36,456 bases of DNA from contig DJYQ01000045.1 in the NCBI GenBank assembly GCA_002450165.1, forward strand, positions 1 through 36,456. Direction: 5' to 3'. Position numbers and translations under genes: made by a program. Shown piece after piece: positions 1 through 8,529 of the stretch (position 1 is the stretch's first letter; each line of letters opens with the position of its first letter). Below the pieces are notes generated by a model, which saw only the letters and a program-made list of their open reading frames with translations, was not told where the DNA came from and searched no databases. This DNA comes from Prevotellaceae bacterium UBA6974 (GTDB taxonomy: Bacteria > Bacteroidota > Bacteroidia > Bacteroidales > Bacteroidaceae).

Positions 1-1
1 T

Positions 2-190
2 TCTATTCAGGTACTGGGTGTCGAGACAGAGAGTCATATCTTAGCTGGCAGCGGTGGTAACATTGTTACCGAGACTCCTGCTCAGGGTGGTGCAAGCGTA
101 GCTCCTGGCGAGAAGCAGGACCCGACTACAGGTACCGATGGTCTGGCTCGTCCAATGGGCACAGACATCAGCGCATACGAGCTGAAGTAA
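2..190 (+). CDS. C-terminal end of an unidentified protein (partial)
   Basis: The reading frame is open from the left edge of the window to the TAA at 188-190, giving the last 62 residues of a protein that begins outside the window. The tail is rich in Gly, Ala and Thr, has no predicted membrane segment, and ends in AYELK. I do not recognise the family. It is followed by a clear terminator, which supports it as a real gene end rather than a chance frame. Confidence 0.6.
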   Translation, partial: SIQVLGVETESHILAGSGGNIVTETPAQGGASVAPGEKQDPTTGTDGLARPMGTDISAYELK

Positions 191-214
191 GAGAACTTAC
201 GAATACACAAAGAA

Positions 215-253
215 AATGGCTGGAGGTTGCACTTCCAGCCATTTCTTTATTAT
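215..253 (+). terminator. Rho-independent terminator
   Basis: The arms 215-224 (AATGGCTGGA) and 234-243 (TCCAGCCATT) are perfectly complementary, can be extended inward by three pairs, and are followed by a T-rich tail (TCTTTATTAT). It lies 25 bp after the stop codon of the partial gene. Confidence 0.8.
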
Positions 254-353
254 ACATTACCCTGAACACGAATTGTCCGAACCTGACTATTCTTTTTCAC
301 AAAACATTTTATAATCTTCTATCATACTGTAGGGACATTGTGGTTTTAGTGCT

Positions 354-2666
354 TTATTCGTGATAATATATGCGCTTTACGCGGTGGGATACCGAGGTAA
401 GGATTTCGTAGGGAATGGTATTAACAGTCCTGGCCAGAATGGATGGTGATAACTGGTCACCGAAGAGTACAACCTGGTCGCCTTCCTGACAGGGTATATC
501 GGTGACGTCTATCATACATACGTCCATACAGATATTGCCAACGTAGGGGGCTTTCTGTCCATTGACCAGGGCGTAGGCATTGCCGTTGCCAAACAGACGG
601 TCCCATCCATCTGCATAACCGATGGGTATGGCTGCAATGCGCGAATCTCTTGTCAGTTTCCCACGGCGGCTGTAGCCTACTGTCTCACCGGCCTTGACGT
701 CATGAATCTGCAGTATTGTTGTCTTGAGCGTAGATACATTATTTATAATAGCGTTGTTTCGCGGATCTATTCCGTACAGGCCCAGCCCCAGGCGTACCAT
801 GTCCATCTGACGGTCGGGAAAATGCTCAATTCCAGCACTGTTGTCCATATGGCGCAGAATGTGGTGCGGAAATGCTTCCTGCAGTGCATCTGCACCTATC
901 AGATAGCGGCGATATTGCAGTGCCGAGAACTGGTCGAACGTATCGCTGTCGCTGCCTACGAAGTGTGAGAATACACTGCGTGGAACCAATGCTGTCTGAT
1001 GTTGCAGCCTGTCTATAAGCTGTGGCATCTGGGTCTCGGGGTCAAAGCCGAGACGGTGCATTCCGGTATCAAGCTTGATGTGTATGGGCATGCCTGTTAT
1101 GCCAGCGTGCTCAGCTGCGCGGACGAGGGCATCAAGTATGCGGAACGAATATACCTCGGGTTCCAGATTATACTCGAAGAGTGTATCGAAACTGGTCATC
1201 TCGGGGTTCATTATCATAATGGGCTTGGTTATGCCGTTGCTGCGCAGCAGGGCGCCTTCGTCGGCAACGGCGACTGCCAGGTAGCCTACCTGTGTCTGGC
1301 TTTGCAGGGTCTTGGATACCTCGACTGCTCCCGCACCGTATGCATCGGCCTTGACCATGCAGATAATCTTGGTATCTGGGTTCAGGAACGAGCGATAATA
1401 GTTGAGATTGTCAACAACGGCACCCAGATTGACCTCGAGTATTGTCTCGTGTACCTTCTGCTCCAGTGCCTGGGTGATTTTCTCGAAATGGAAGTTGCGT
1501 GCTCCCTTGATTAAGACTACGCTGTCGCGAAGCGTGGCAAAAGACTGACTATGCAGGTATGCATCAGTGCTGGGATAGAACTGGCATTGTGCCTGGAGTT
1601 GGTCGAAGCATGCTGCATGGGCAGATATACTGGGACCTATGCCGATGAGGCATTCGACACCGCGCATCTGTACAAGTTGGGCAACGTGTTCGTAGAACAT
1701 GGTGGGGGGGACACCGCTCTGCAATATGTCTGAGAGTATAAGCACGCGCTGGCGGTCTGCCCTGTCAGGACGGCGGTTCATGAAGTCCATGGCGATGCCA
1801 AGCGAATTGAGGTCGCTGTTGTACGAATCGTTGATAATCATGCATCCGTGCCTGCCCTGCTTGACCTCGAGGCGCATAGCAATGGGCTCGAGTTGTGAGA
1901 GGCGTTGCTCTATGACATCATCGGGCATTCCAAGGTGACGGCAGACCTGGCGGCACAGGTCACGGTCGGCCTCGAGGGCTGACAGGCCGGGTGTGGGCAC
2001 GAAGACAGTCTTGCAGTGGGAGAAGAGTTTCATCTTCTCCTGACGCTTCTGTTCCATGGACCGGAAATTTTCCTGATGGGCAGCTCCCAGTCCTGTAAAG
2101 ACGCCTATGGTAGGCTGTATGATGCGTTCCAGAGCTTCCATTTCACCTGGCTGGGAGATGGCTGCCTCGAAAATGCCAATCTGGCTTTTCTCCCACAAAC
2201 CCCATACAGACAGGGGTACGCCTATCTGTGAATTGTAGCTACGGGGGGAACGGGTAACGGTCATGTCGGGTGAAAGCATTTGGTAGAGCCATTCCTTGAC
2301 TGTGGTCTTGCCGTTGCTGCCTGTGATTCCTATGACGGGAATGTCATACTCCTCGCGCTTGCGCTCGGCAAGGCGTTGCAGTGCTACCAGGCTGTTCTCG
2401 ACCTGAAGAAAGACGCATTCGCCTGCAGTGGCTGTAAATTGGGGTACGTCCTGTACGACGAATGCCCTGACACCGCGACTGTACAGGTCCTGTATGTACC
2501 TGTGACCGTCACCGCGCTGGGTGCGGATGGCAAAGAACAATGTGCTTTCGGGGAAACAAAGACTGCGGCTGTCAGTCAACAGCCAGTTGATGTCAATATC
2601 GGTATGACCTGTCTGACGGGCTCCGATGAGGGATGCTATTGTAGATAATTGCATAATCTGTTCCAA
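354..2666 (-). CDS. murF-alr: Bifunctional MurF ligase / alanine racemase fusion
   Basis: Cytoplasmic peptidoglycan enzyme joining two steps of D-alanine use. The N-terminal part (about residues 1-405) is a MurF ligase, which adds D-Ala-D-Ala to the UDP-MurNAc-tripeptide: ATP loop GSNGKTT at 116-122, SYNSQIG near 143-149 and NDSYNSD at 279-285. The C-terminal part (about 406-770) is a PLP-dependent alanine racemase: MVKADAYGAG at 437-446 with K439 as the expected PLP lysine, then GYSRRGKLT and IPIGYADGW towards the end. Each half is about the usual length of the separate enzyme. This fusion is a known Bacteroidetes arrangement. The start is either M1 (2666) or M5 (2654, MQLSTIASLIG), which looks more like other MurF N-termini. 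Both starts lie inside the 3' end of the upstream GSCFA gene, implying translational coupling. Confidence 0.93.
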   Translation of the reverse strand: MEQIMQLSTIASLIGARQTGHTDIDINWLLTDSRSLCFPESTLFFAIRTQRGDGHRYIQDLYSRGVRAFVVQDVPQFTATAGECVFLQVENSLVALQRLAERKREEYDIPVIGITGSNGKTTVKEWLYQMLSPDMTVTRSPRSYNSQIGVPLSVWGLWEKSQIGIFEAAISQPGEMEALERIIQPTIGVFTGLGAAHQENFRSMEQKRQEKMKLFSHCKTVFVPTPGLSALEADRDLCRQVCRHLGMPDDVIEQRLSQLEPIAMRLEVKQGRHGCMIINDSYNSDLNSLGIAMDFMNRRPDRADRQRVLILSDILQSGVPPTMFYEHVAQLVQMRGVECLIGIGPSISAHAACFDQLQAQCQFYPSTDAYLHSQSFATLRDSVVLIKGARNFHFEKITQALEQKVHETILEVNLGAVVDNLNYYRSFLNPDTKIICMVKADAYGAGAVEVSKTLQSQTQVGYLAVAVADEGALLRSNGITKPIMIMNPEMTSFDTLFEYNLEPEVYSFRILDALVRAAEHAGITGMPIHIKLDTGMHRLGFDPETQMPQLIDRLQHQTALVPRSVFSHFVGSDSDTFDQFSALQYRRYLIGADALQEAFPHHILRHMDNSAGIEHFPDRQMDMVRLGLGLYGIDPRNNAIINNVSTLKTTILQIHDVKAGETVGYSRRGKLTRDSRIAAIPIGYADGWDRLFGNGNAYALVNGQKAPYVGNICMDVCMIDVTDIPCQEGDQVVLFGDQLSPSILARTVNTIPYEILTSVSHRVKRIYYHE

Positions 2667-3385
2667 ATTATATCGCTTGCCTGGGACGAGGGGTGCAGAC
2701 CGTCTGGTGCATAGTAACTGTAGTCTCGCAGCTCGTCCATCATTATTTCGTACGATGGGAAGTAGCCTACGTAACTGCTGTGGCGGCTACACATCTCGTC
2801 AACGGCAAGCAGGAGTGCTGCCTTGCTCAGCTGAGAACCGTGGTAGCCGTACTTGCGGTATCGGTACGGGCTGACGGTGAATGTTATCTGAAGTGTGGGG
2901 TTTGCATGATGAAGTGTTTGAATGGTGTCCTCGAGTATATCAGTAATCTCCTGCAGGGAAAGTCGGTACTCCTGAAACAGGCGATCTGCCTGTCGCTGGC
3001 AGTTGGTTACAGTAATTGCGCCTTCCTGCAGGCGATAGCATACGTTTGTGCCGAGGGTAAGGAACAGGTGGCTTGCGGATTGCAGGCTACTGCCCAGATG
3101 GTCAAGTGCCTCAGAAACCTTTGCCTCACATGCCGTGCGACTGGTGTCGCGGAACTGCGTATTGGCCCACCAGCACCGCCATTCATTCATATCTCGGTCA
3201 TAGAACATGGGTAATGACCTGTCGGTATTCAGTGCCTGAGAGATGACGATACGTATGCTTTCGGGGTTGAACAGGGTTCCGAGCGGATTGGAAAGGTGCA
3301 CGATTCCCCTTTGGGTCATCTGCTGGCTCATGTGCTGTGAAAAGCATGAACCTAACAGTATGTATGTACAGTTGCCTGTGGTCAT
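2636..3385 (-). CDS. GSCFA domain protein
   Basis: A 249-residue protein with the family signature near its N-terminus (ILLGSCFSQHM, about residues 9-19), followed by NPLGTLFNPESI, a conserved stretch in GSCFA proteins. A later TVSPYRYR and the terminal LHPSSQASDIIW resemble the catalytic-type blocks of SGNH-like esterases, to which GSCFA has been related; function is not established. It is shorter at the N-terminus than the roughly 310-330 residues I expect for the family: the usual lead-in before GSCF is missing. It overlaps the following murF-alr by about 31 bp and is probably transcribed with it from a promoter at 3420-3427. GSCFA genes commonly sit next to murF-alr in Bacteroidales. Confidence 0.82.
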   Translation of the reverse strand: MTTGNCTYILLGSCFSQHMSQQMTQRGIVHLSNPLGTLFNPESIRIVISQALNTDRSLPMFYDRDMNEWRCWWANTQFRDTSRTACEAKVSEALDHLGSSLQSASHLFLTLGTNVCYRLQEGAITVTNCQRQADRLFQEYRLSLQEITDILEDTIQTLHHANPTLQITFTVSPYRYRKYGYHGSQLSKAALLLAVDEMCSRHSSYVGYFPSYEIMMDELRDYSYYAPDGLHPSSQASDIIWNRLCNYLQ

Positions 3386-3419
3386 CGGACGGGGAATGCT
3401 TATTTGTCTATTTCAATTA

Positions 3420-3427
3420 CAAAGGTA
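3420..3427 (-). promoter_or_regulatory. -7 element for the GSCFA/murF-alr operon
   Basis: Read on the minus strand this is TACCTTTG, an exact match to the Bacteroidetes -7 consensus TAnnTTTG, 34 bp before the GSCFA start codon. It is divergent to the dxs promoter. Confidence 0.6.
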
Positions 3428-3469
3428 CAAAAAAAAGGTTATGCGTAGCGGCGAATTGGTATTTTTTTG

Positions 3470-3477
3470 TACCTTTG
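3470..3477 (+). promoter_or_regulatory. -7 element for dxs-trkA
   Basis: TACCTTTG matches the Bacteroidetes -7 consensus and lies 16 bp before the ATG at 3494. An in-frame ATG at 3467 overlaps this element, so it cannot be in the transcript. This decides the dxs start. Confidence 0.65.
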
Positions 3478-3493
3478 CATACCAAATAAAAAC

Positions 3494-5371
3494 ATGAATC
3501 TGCTTTCTACCATACAATACCCCAGTGACTTGCGCAAACTAACGGTTGAACAGTTGCCGGAAGTTTGCAGTGAACTGAGGGAGATGCTTATCAGGGAGCT
3601 GAGCGGCAACCCTGGTCATTTTGCAAGTTCGCTGGGTGTCGTGGAACTGACGGTTGCGTTGCATTATGTCTTTGCAACGCCCGAGGACCGTATTGTGTGG
3701 GACGTGGGGCATCAGGCGTACGGGCACAAGATACTGACTGGCAGACGTGAGAGTTTTCCGACCAACCGTCACCTGAACGGTCTGAAGCCTTTCCCTTCAC
3801 CCGAAGAGAGTGAGTATGATACTGTTACGTGCGGCCATGCCTCGGTAAGTATATCTGCAGCCCTGGGTATGGCTGTTGCTGCACAGCAGCAGAATACCAA
3901 CAGGCATGTGGTTGCCGTAATAGGAGATGGTGCCATGAGCGGAGGTCTGGCCTTCGAGGGGCTTAACAATGCGAGTGTAACACCTAATAACCTGCTTATC
4001 ATACTGAACGACAACAACATGAGTATTGATCATGCTGTGGGTGGTATGAAGGAGTATCTGCATAACTTGCATACGAGCGAGAGTTACAACCGCATACGAA
4101 ACAGTGCTGCGCGTAGCCTGGAGTCATGGGGGTTGCTGAATGATGAGCGTCGCAAGCAGATTATACGTTTCAACAATTCGCTGAAGTCGTTGCTGAATAA
4201 TCAGCAGAATATCTTCGAGGGAATGAATATCCGCTACTTCGGTCCCGAGGACGGACATAATGTGGTGGAGCTGGTCAGGACGTTGCGCCGGATAAAGGAT
4301 ATGAAGGGGCCGCGACTGCTGCATCTGCATACGAAGAAAGGCAAGGGCTACGCTCCTGCTGAAAAGGATCCTACTGTCTTTCATGCCCCGGGCAAGTTTA
4401 TTCCGGAAACGGGCGAACGGCTGAAGTCGGATGCAACGATGCTGCCGCCAAGGTTTCAGGATGTTTTTGGAGAAACGATATTGGAACTGGCTCGTGAGAA
4501 CAGCCGTGTAGTGGGGATTACGCCCGCCATGCCTACAGGGTGCTCGCTGAACATCATGATGAAGGAAATGCCTGAGCGTTGCTTTGACGTAGGCATTGCC
4601 GAGGGGCATGCCGTAACATTCTCGGCAGGTATGGCAAAGGAGGGGCTGATTCCTGTGTGTAATATCTACAGCAGTTTCTGCCAGCGTGCGTACGACAACC
4701 TTATCCACGATGTTGCCATCAGTGGTTTGCATGTGGTATTGTGTCTGGATCGTGCTGGACTTGTTGGCGAGGACGGTCCTACGCATCATGGTGCGTTTGA
4801 CCTTGCCTTCCTGCGCCCTGTTCCGGGACTGACCATAGCGTCGCCCATGAACGAGAGCGAATTGCGTTGTATGATGTACACTGCCGTAGAGTGTCAGGAC
4901 GGGCCGTTTGTAATACGGTATCCACGTGGACGCGGGGTACAGACGGACTGGCATTGTGAGATGAAGGAAATACCTGTAGGCAAGGGACGCAGGATAAGTG
5001 AGGGAGAAAAAACTGCTGTCCTGTCGCTGGGGCCTGTGGGCAATACGGTACAGGAGGCTATCAATGACCTGAAGACAGAAAGTTCGGACACAACGGTTAT
5101 TCCTGCTCATTATGATATGAGGTATTTGAAACCTCTGGACGAGGATATAATGCGCGAGGTTGCGGAACGCTACGAGCATATCGTTACGGTTGAGGACGGA
5201 ACGCTGAAGGGCGGTCTGGGCTCTGCTGTACTGGAATGGCTCGCAGATAATGGTTTTGCAAGGCGGGTAACGAGGCTGGGGCTTCCTGATGAATTTGTCC
5301 AGCACGGGACTCCTGCCGAATTATATAAGATTGTCGGATTGGACAAAGAAGCAATAAAACGGGCTTTATGA
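3494..5371 (+). CDS. dxs: 1-deoxy-D-xylulose-5-phosphate synthase
   Basis: First enzyme of the MEP isoprenoid pathway; condenses pyruvate and glyceraldehyde 3-phosphate using thiamine diphosphate. The 625-residue length is typical. Visible motifs: VGHQAYGHKILTGRR near the N-terminus, the thiamine diphosphate/Mg motif GDGAMSGG continuing to LNDNNMSI, the pyrimidine-domain DVGIAEGHAV with the catalytic Glu, and a C-terminal transketolase-type domain. The start at 3494 (MNLLSTIQY) is chosen because the in-frame ATG at 3467 lies in the -7 promoter element. Its stop overlaps the trkA start (ATGA at 5368-5371), so the two are a translationally coupled operon. Confidence 0.96.
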   Translation: MNLLSTIQYPSDLRKLTVEQLPEVCSELREMLIRELSGNPGHFASSLGVVELTVALHYVFATPEDRIVWDVGHQAYGHKILTGRRESFPTNRHLNGLKPFPSPEESEYDTVTCGHASVSISAALGMAVAAQQQNTNRHVVAVIGDGAMSGGLAFEGLNNASVTPNNLLIILNDNNMSIDHAVGGMKEYLHNLHTSESYNRIRNSAARSLESWGLLNDERRKQIIRFNNSLKSLLNNQQNIFEGMNIRYFGPEDGHNVVELVRTLRRIKDMKGPRLLHLHTKKGKGYAPAEKDPTVFHAPGKFIPETGERLKSDATMLPPRFQDVFGETILELARENSRVVGITPAMPTGCSLNIMMKEMPERCFDVGIAEGHAVTFSAGMAKEGLIPVCNIYSSFCQRAYDNLIHDVAISGLHVVLCLDRAGLVGEDGPTHHGAFDLAFLRPVPGLTIASPMNESELRCMMYTAVECQDGPFVIRYPRGRGVQTDWHCEMKEIPVGKGRRISEGEKTAVLSLGPVGNTVQEAINDLKTESSDTTVIPAHYDMRYLKPLDEDIMREVAERYEHIVTVEDGTLKGGLGSAVLEWLADNGFARRVTRLGLPDEFVQHGTPAELYKIVGLDKEAIKRAL

Positions 5372-6762
5372 AGATAATCATTGCCGGTGCAGGTGCCGTG
5401 GGAACTCACCTGGCCGAATTGCTCTCGAAGGAGAATCATGATATTATTCTGATGGATGAGAACCCCGAGAAGATGGAGTCTCTTGCCAACGGTAGCTATG
5501 ACTTGCTTACGATGGGAGTCTCGCCTACGAGCATTGCAGCGCAGAAAGAGGCCGGTGTTGCACATGCGGATCTGTTTATTGCGGTGACTCCGCACGAGGC
5601 GTGCAACATTACCTGCTGTATGCTGGCTCATACCCTGGGCGCCAAGAAAACAGTTGCCCGTGTAGATAACAGCGAATATACGAGCAAGGAAAATGTTGCT
5701 ATGTTCAACCGCATGGGTATTGACTCGCTGATTTACCCCGAAGAGCTGGCTGCACAGGAAATCGTGGACGGACTGAAGCGTTCGTGGGTGCGACAGTATT
5801 GGGAGGTTCACGGCGGTGCGCTGTGCCTGCTGGGCATAAAGCTGAGGGAGGAGGCTGCTGAGCTGTTTGGCAAACCATTGAAAGATTTGTGCGGGGCTTC
5901 TACCCCATTCCACATCGTAGCTATCAAACGCGGTTACGAAACGTTGATACCAAACGGAAACTCGACCTTGCAGCTGGGTGACATCGCATATTTCATGACG
6001 AGCAAGAAACATATCTCGCTGATAAGACGGCTGGTTGGCAAGGAACAGTACGAGGATGTGCGCAAGGTAATGGTAATGGGAGGCGGGCATATCGCCATAC
6101 ATGTGGCTTATGCCAAGCCTGACAATATCCAGATGAAAATAATTGAGCAGAGCGAGCAACGATGCCGTCAGTTAATTGAACTTCTGGATACCAACGACAT
6201 AATGGTCATACAGGGTGATGCCCGTGATACGAAGCTATTGATAGAAGAGGGAATCCGTGATGTTCAGGGATTTGCTGCCCTGACGCCAAATACCGAGAAC
6301 AATATCCTGGCATGTCTGGCCGCCAAGCGTCTGGGGGTACGCAAGACTGTTGCCCAGGTGGAGAATATTGCGTATGTGGCTATGGCAGAGAAACTGGACA
6401 TAGGTACTATAGTGAACAAGAAGATGACTGCCGCAAGCCATATCTACCGTATGCTGATGGATACGGACATTGCCAATATACGCAGGCTGACCATTGCTGA
6501 TGCTGATGTTGCCGAGTTCGTGGCATCGGAGAACAGTCCTATCACTCACAAGCCCATACGTGAGATTAGCTTGCCTGAAGGAATTACGCTGGGTGGACTG
6601 GTTCGCGACAATGTGGGTATGAGTATCGGAGGTAATACGCAGATTGTACCTGGCGACCGCGTGGTGGTTTTCAGCAAGTCGGGGTTGATTTACAAAATAG
6701 ACAGCTATTTCTCGGCTCCTACATCGCCAATTAAGCGTTTTATATCTGCCCTTAAAAGCTGA
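5368..6762 (+). CDS. trkA: Trk potassium uptake regulator TrkA
   Basis: Peripheral NAD-binding subunit that gates the TrkH potassium channel. The protein is 464 residues, the usual length for a two-RCK-unit TrkA: a first Rossmann domain begins at MKIIIAGAGAVGTHLAELL with an acidic residue (MDENPEKM) at the end of the second strand, and a second one begins at VMVMGGGHIAIHVA near the middle. Each is followed by a TrkA-C type domain, seen in DIAYFM- and GDRVVVFSK-like endings. It overlaps dxs by 4 bp. The expected neighbour trkH does not follow: the next gene is on the opposite strand and overlaps the trkA 3' end by 58 bp. Confidence 0.95.
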   Translation: MKIIIAGAGAVGTHLAELLSKENHDIILMDENPEKMESLANGSYDLLTMGVSPTSIAAQKEAGVAHADLFIAVTPHEACNITCCMLAHTLGAKKTVARVDNSEYTSKENVAMFNRMGIDSLIYPEELAAQEIVDGLKRSWVRQYWEVHGGALCLLGIKLREEAAELFGKPLKDLCGASTPFHIVAIKRGYETLIPNGNSTLQLGDIAYFMTSKKHISLIRRLVGKEQYEDVRKVMVMGGGHIAIHVAYAKPDNIQMKIIEQSEQRCRQLIELLDTNDIMVIQGDARDTKLLIEEGIRDVQGFAALTPNTENNILACLAAKRLGVRKTVAQVENIAYVAMAEKLDIGTIVNKKMTAASHIYRMLMDTDIANIRRLTIADADVAEFVASENSPITHKPIREISLPEGITLGGLVRDNVGMSIGGNTQIVPGDRVVVFSKSGLIYKIDSYFSAPTSPIKRFISALKS

Positions 6763-7697
6763 TATTGTGACGAAAACCTGAATGCCGTACTTTTATTCAG
6801 GGTCTCCTCGATGGGCATACTGCTGTGCTGATAGCTGGACAGTTCATTGGAACGCTGCTGTTCGTGCATTGCCATTGTATTTATCTCGCGTTCGCGTTCG
6901 CGACGCAACTGGTTGCATATCGGGACCAGCAGCGGCAGGATTACACCGTCCTTGAGCGAGTGGCCCTGTATGTACAGATACGTCTCCTCGGGAACAAGTC
7001 CCATGCCCAACAACTCTTCGCGCAGGGGATTCAGCGTTTTTTTTGCTGCTGAGTAATGCTGTTGCAGCCTGTTCATCCTCTTATTGACCCGATGACGTAC
7101 ATAATCGAGGGCAGCCATCGGATTGTGAGGGTTGATTTCGTGCAGTTTTATTGTATCTGCCAACTGCATGATACCGAATTCGTTATCCAGCCCCATACGG
7201 TACATCCATACATTCCAGACGAACAACGGCCATATTATACGGCTGTATTCCTCGACCCATGCCTGGAGATTGAGTATCTCGCGGTCGTTAAGGGTAGCAC
7301 GGGTACACGCCTGATGAAGTCCTGGGGCATAACATTGGTAATTCTCAATCGAATATACGTATGTATGCAGTACGTATGGACTTTGGCACAATTCCTTGCT
7401 GATTGGTGTCTGCCCTTGCATTAACCAGTCGTAATCGGCATCCACGCATGCTATCATGTATGGGCCTAACTGGTGCATCATGGCGGATTTCTTGCCTTTC
7501 ATCAGCGAGGTGTTGGATGGCAGCATTATTTCGAAACGGACCTGTGGGCTCTCAAACTCGTCCAGAATGCTGCGCCAGAATCCTATGTCGTCATAACTTT
7601 CAACGTACGCAACAATCCTGCGTGCTGCCTTGCGAGGCTTAAGCCGGTTTGCCGCCTCGATCCATTGCGATGATATGTTAGAAACCAGGCGTTTCAA
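6705..7697 (-). CDS. DUF4435 (TOPRIM-like) protein, AriB-like
   Basis: A 330-residue protein with the DUF4435 signature: IVAYVESYDDIGFWRSIL (about residues 28-45; E33 is the TOPRIM-type glutamate), then CVDADYDWL (about 84-92, with the acidic DxD group at D86/D88). In the PARIS anti-phage system, AriB is a DUF4435/TOPRIM nuclease held by the ATPase AriA and released on phage infection. Here the gene lies 18 bp downstream of an AriA-like ATPase and is the last gene of a three-gene operon started by a TIR protein. The middle (YVYSIENYQCY) is also typical of DUF4435 proteins. The C-terminus overlaps the 3' end of trkA by 58 bp tail to tail. The family call is fairly firm; nuclease activity and a role in defence are inference. 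Confidence 0.8.
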   Translation of the reverse strand: MKRLVSNISSQWIEAANRLKPRKAARRIVAYVESYDDIGFWRSILDEFESPQVRFEIMLPSNTSLMKGKKSAMMHQLGPYMIACVDADYDWLMQGQTPISKELCQSPYVLHTYVYSIENYQCYAPGLHQACTRATLNDREILNLQAWVEEYSRIIWPLFVWNVWMYRMGLDNEFGIMQLADTIKLHEINPHNPMAALDYVRHRVNKRMNRLQQHYSAAKKTLNPLREELLGMGLVPEETYLYIQGHSLKDGVILPLLVPICNQLRREREREINTMAMHEQQRSNELSSYQHSSMPIEETLNKSTAFRFSSQYQLLRADIKRLIGDVGAEK

Positions 7698-7715
7698 GTT
7701 GATTGGGTATCTTGG

Positions 7716-8528
7716 TTATGACTGGAATACTATGTCCTCGACATCCGTAACGCAATCTGACCATCCATTCATAATGACTGCGGGGGAGTGTGTCGTAAGT
7801 ATGACCTGTGTGTTGGGATTGAAATCAAGAATCATCTGTATCAGACGCTGTTGCCATTCCACATGCAAGGATATCTCGGGCTCGTCCATGAACAGGGTGA
7901 ACGGCTCGCGGTTCTGCACCAGCACGGTCAGCAGTATGATAAGTATCTGCTTCTCTCCGCTGGATAACTGGTATGGTTGCAACTCGTCCACGCCCTGTAG
8001 CAAGACTATCTCGTTGCTGTCACGTTTTATCTTTTTCCTGGTATCCTGAAACAGACTGTCCACGACGTCAAAAAAATGTGTCTTCTCAGCTGCTATCTCC
8101 CCTGCCTTGGCACGTGCTTCGGCATCACCGTTGGTGAAGAGGGCCACCATGCGGTTGGACATGCTTACCTGGTAGTCCAGATAGCGTCGCTGTAACTGAT
8201 AAAGCTGGAAATCCAACTCACTGTACAGGTTGATATCAGCTACCTTTGAGAGGATGTCACTGGACATTATCGGACGGTCAAACGAGCGGACAACGTCAAA
8301 CCTGAGCTTGTCAAGACTGTCGTCAGGCTCCGTAAGAATGGTCACACCGCTTGTCGCACGCTCCATACGGTCAGCTGTGAGCAATGTCTTTACCGTACGG
8401 TTCAGGATGGTACTCTTACCCACCCCGTTGACTCCGCTCAGGATGTTGACATCGGGACGCAGGTTCCATGCGACGTGCTTGTTGCTGTTCCACAGCGAGT
8501 CAATCTCTATCTTCCTGATGTATGCCAT
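7716..8528 (-). CDS. Small ABC-type AAA ATPase, AriA-like
   Basis: A 270-residue SMC/ABC-type ATPase without an obvious long coiled coil. Walker A is GVNGVGKST (32-40), the ABC signature is LSSGEKQ (188-194), Walker B is FTLFMDEPE (210-218), and the H-loop is TTHSPAV (245-251). This AAA_15/21-like layout is found in AriA of PARIS and in OLD-type ATPases. I use the internal start at 8528 (MAYIRKIEI), because the longer frame starting at 8639 runs into the upstream TIR gene and its extra 37 residues look like an out-of-frame shadow. The ATG is 1 bp from the TIR stop codon and 18 bp separate it from the DUF4435 gene, so all three are likely co-translated. At 270 residues it seems shorter than typical AriA proteins. 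Confidence 0.82.
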   Translation of the reverse strand: MAYIRKIEIDSLWNSNKHVAWNLRPDVNILSGVNGVGKSTILNRTVKTLLTADRMERATSGVTILTEPDDSLDKLRFDVVRSFDRPIMSSDILSKVADINLYSELDFQLYQLQRRYLDYQVSMSNRMVALFTNGDAEARAKAGEIAAEKTHFFDVVDSLFQDTRKKIKRDSNEIVLLQGVDELQPYQLSSGEKQILIILLTVLVQNREPFTLFMDEPEISLHVEWQQRLIQMILDFNPNTQVILTTHSPAVIMNGWSDCVTDVEDIVFQS

Positions 8529-8529
8529 A

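Noticed and set aside
4124..5305. 393-codon minus-strand frame inside dxs
   Set aside because: Antisense shadow of dxs with no recognisable domain.
5170..6159. 329-codon minus-strand frame across dxs/trkA
   Set aside because: Antisense shadow; no motifs and no promoter.
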